A stretch of 64,000 bases of DNA, from positions 20,885,192-20,949,191 of the forward strand of contig OZ038533.1 of NCBI GenBank assembly GCA_964036665.1, in the 5' to 3' direction. The stretch is from Gordius sp. MW1 (lineage: Eukaryota > Nematomorpha > Gordioida > Gordea > Gordiidae). Of the stretch, positions 63,959-64,000 are shown piece after piece. A program made the position numbers and the translations under genes. The notes under the pieces are model-generated. The model worked only from the letters and a program-made list of their open reading frames with translations. It was not told the origin of the DNA and did not search any database. Position 1 is the stretch's first letter. Each line of letters opens with the position of its first letter.

Positions 63959-64000
63959 CGATAAATTTCTGTCTAAATTTTTTAATATTTCTCTGTTTAT
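63959..64000 (-). repeat. Inverted minisatellite arm, unit 12 (cut by window edge)
   Basis: First 42 bp of the arm. The window ends before it can be seen whether an RT fragment follows. Confidence 0.85.

Larger units (their letters stand above)
1..64000 (+). repeat. Composite macrosatellite, 12 tandem units (first and last partial)
   Basis: The same order of modules (linker, microsatellite, spacer, G/C block, inverted minisatellite arm, RT pseudogene, forward minisatellite) recurs 12 times in one orientation. The distance from linker start to microsatellite is the same in every complete copy (371 bp), and the spacer is 322 bp in all 12. Unit length ranges from 2951 to 9206 bp because the forward array expands and contracts and the RT is deleted once. 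Such uniformity of single-copy-like modules beside variable satellite indicates amplification by unequal exchange or conversion. No intact host gene is present. The chromosomal context (centromere, heterochromatin, B or sex chromosome) cannot be read from the sequence. Confidence 0.95.

Noticed and set aside
1..64000. Telomeric array
   Set aside because: No telomere-type short repeat (TTAGG or TTAGGG series) occurs. TTTAGACA in the monomer is not such a repeat.

Overview
The window is one long, recently amplified tandem array from a eukaryotic nuclear genome, probably a metazoan. That call rests on the AT-rich minisatellite, the long ACATAC-type microsatellite and a degraded non-LTR-type reverse transcriptase of a family common in invertebrates. 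I see no host gene, rRNA, tRNA, bacterial operon or CRISPR array. Nothing in the sequence fixes the species, and an arthropod, cnidarian or mollusc would all fit.

The repeating unit is composite, and all 12 copies point the same way. From left to right each unit carries: (1) a 371-bp linker; (2) a 151-bp ACATAC-type microsatellite; (3) a 322-bp AT-rich spacer; (4) a G-run/C-run block of about 70-82 bp; (5) an inverted arm of about 314 bp made of roughly 10 minisatellite monomers; (6) a reverse-transcriptase (RT) pseudogene fragment of about 1.53 kb on the minus strand; (7) a forward minisatellite array of 1.6 to 6.4 kb. Linkers start at 4228, 13434, 19121, 22072, 28628, 33193, 38892, 43362, 49060, 57548 and 63039. 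The first unit is cut on its left and the twelfth on its right. Unit lengths are about 4561 (microsatellite to microsatellite), 9206, 5687, 2951, 6556, 4565, 5699, 4470, 5698, 8488 and 5491 bp. The length differences come almost entirely from the forward minisatellite array. Minisatellite DNA makes up about 59 percent of the window.

The minisatellite monomer is mostly 31 bp, with 42-, 32- and 29-bp variants, and contains the self-complementary core AAATTT twice. Because the arm and the array lie in opposite orientation around the RT fragment, each unit is a giant inverted repeat with a 1.5-kb loop. This resembles foldback-type elements, although the two arms are very unequal.

The RT fragment holds the distal palm (QQGDPLGP and YLDD motifs), the thumb-like part, a CxxC...H...C motif and an RPDG...WDFT segment like the restriction-like endonuclease region of some non-LTR elements. 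The N-terminal RT motifs are absent. Two lineages coexist. Type A (units 1, 2, 3, 7, 9, 10, 11) has two frameshifting indels. Type B (units 5, 6, 8) lacks them but has a stop just before YLDD. Unit 4 has lost nearly all of the RT by deletion. Shared variants show unequal exchange and gene conversion: units 6+7 are duplicated as 8+9, unit 10 is a B/A chimera, and unit 1 joins a type A RT to the satellite array of units 6 and 8.

The genes do not work together as a system in the enzymatic sense. The window is best read as a satellite locus, possibly centromeric or heterochromatic, that captured a retrotransposon fragment or grew from its ends.
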